Assembly: GCA_030248195.1 (NCBI GenBank)
Contig: JASAND010022050.1
Location: forward strand, 26,223-90,222
Length of the DNA: 64,000 nucleotides
Direction: 5' to 3'
Source of the DNA: Trissonchulus latispiculum
Lineage: Eukaryota; Nematoda; Enoplea; Enoplida; Ironidae
A program made the translations under genes and the position numbers. Below, piece after piece: positions 63,258-64,000 of this stretch. Under the pieces are notes generated by a model. That model did no database searches. It was not told where the DNA came from and saw only the letters and a program-made list of their open reading frames with translations. Each line of letters begins with the position of its first letter. Within the stretch, counting starts at the first letter, position 1.

Positions 63258-64000
63258 CTATATATTGGGGATTTTTGGGTCAAAATTTGCAAGGTCCAAA
63301 ATCGTGTAATGGAAATTTTTCACTTTTGCGCACTTTTTAGTTTAGTTGTAGCAGTATACATAGAACACGCGCAATTTTGTACCGTATTAGAATTTTGATC
63401 CCATTTTATGTCCACCCCCGCTTTTTTCCTTGACTTGGAGGGGGTCGTTCTCCACACTTCCGCCACACTCCCCCACGGTTTTTCGCCAAGAGAAAACCCA
63501 GACCTGACTCTAGAGCAATATGCCTTCTCAGCATTATTATTTTAGGTTCGAAAAAGGTATCTTAATTTTGTCATGATTAGTTTTATTATTCAGCTTTACC
63601 TGTCATATATATACACTGCCTTGTAACAGAGTTTTTATTTGAAAGAAACAGGTCCGTCGTCGGCAGAAGCATTTCTGTGCTTGTCTGTACGTTTTGACCA
63701 TTCTGTGCCTACTTAGCAGGGAATCTTCACCGCACGTCAGATGAAATCGCAGCCGCCGACAAAGCAGGTTGTCGATGACGGGCCCTGTTTCTACAATATG
63801 AGCTTGTATGTGAGCTGATTTTTTGATGTGTGTAGTTGCTCTGTTGAAATCTAGTATTTTTGTTAATTTTTGTTCTCTAAGTAAATGACTTTCTTCCAAT
63901 CGTTCTTTGCGTTCGTACGTCATGTTTTGGACTTCAGAATTTTTAAATGGTCCGAGTTATATCTATAATATTAGGACGTCTCGGCTGTGAAGAGAATTGT
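63258..64000. other. Non-coding or unassigned
   Basis: C/T-rich stretch at 63410-63500, then AT-rich DNA. A 106-codon minus-strand frame (63923-63603) is basic and Cys/His-containing but I recognise nothing in it. Confidence 0.35.

Noticed and set aside
63603..63923. Basic 106-codon minus-strand frame with Cys and His residues
   Set aside because: No recognisable motif, no splice context and no neighbouring support.

Overview
The window is AT-rich metazoan genomic DNA. Genes are sparse and contain spliceosomal introns with GT donors and pyrimidine-AG acceptors, often TTTTCAG or CTTTTAG. Selfish DNA is abundant. The organism cannot be named from this sequence. An invertebrate is likely, because it combines a Polinton/Maverick, several non-LTR retrotransposon lineages, a degenerate Gypsy element and many TIR elements. 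I see no bacterial features, rRNA or CRISPR.

Layout. 1-9.6 kb: non-coding DNA and MITEs, including a TTAA-type element (1091-2168), a hAT-type element with an 8-bp target duplication (3452-4506) and a 2-kb fold-back (about 6763-8775). 9.6-9.9 kb: the last exon of a small membrane protein. 10.3-16.8 kb: inverted minisatellite arrays around a dead LINE (13.3-15.8 kb) and a (GT)246 tract. 17.8-18.9 kb: a decayed NADAR-domain gene. 19171-25025: a 5.9-kb transposon with roughly 280-bp terminal inverted repeats, TG...CA ends and a 6-bp target duplication. It carries a six-exon RING-finger gene and a broken DDE-integrase-like gene. 26.8-32.1 kb: a decayed Gypsy pol interrupted by tandem TTAA elements and a palindrome. 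33.8-35.1 kb: a 5'-truncated LINE and another hAT-type MITE. 35.7-40.1 kb: an apparently intact LINE whose ORF starts with a 2A ribosome-skipping motif and continues as PHD finger, endonuclease, RT, RNase H and zinc knuckle. 40.7-43.3 kb: a long-TIR element with a nested TA-type MITE. 43.9 kb: the first exon of a ZDHHC17-like palmitoyltransferase gene. 45.1 to at least 60 kb: a Polinton. 61.9-63.1 kb: the 5' part of an unrecognised intron-containing gene.

The Polinton carries the expected core: protein-primed DNA polymerase B, retroviral-type integrase, penton, double-jelly-roll major capsid, adenain-like protease, packaging ATPase and small basic or hydrophobic virion proteins. Two cargo genes sit between the polymerase and the integrase. 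One encodes a Tribbles-like pseudokinase with an N-terminal MGCCCC lipidation signal. The other is an intron-containing NADAR gene of the family that removes ADP-ribose or acts on NAD-derived nucleotides. Together they look like a host-manipulation or anti-defence module captured by a virus-like element. The copy carries frameshifts in the polymerase and penton genes and a hAT-type MITE in the polymerase/kinase divergent promoter, so it is probably inactive unless these are sequencing errors.

The strongest candidates for something undescribed are the kinase plus NADAR cargo, the TG...CA transposon pairing a RING protein with a DDE protein, and the 2A-PHD-RNase H LINE.
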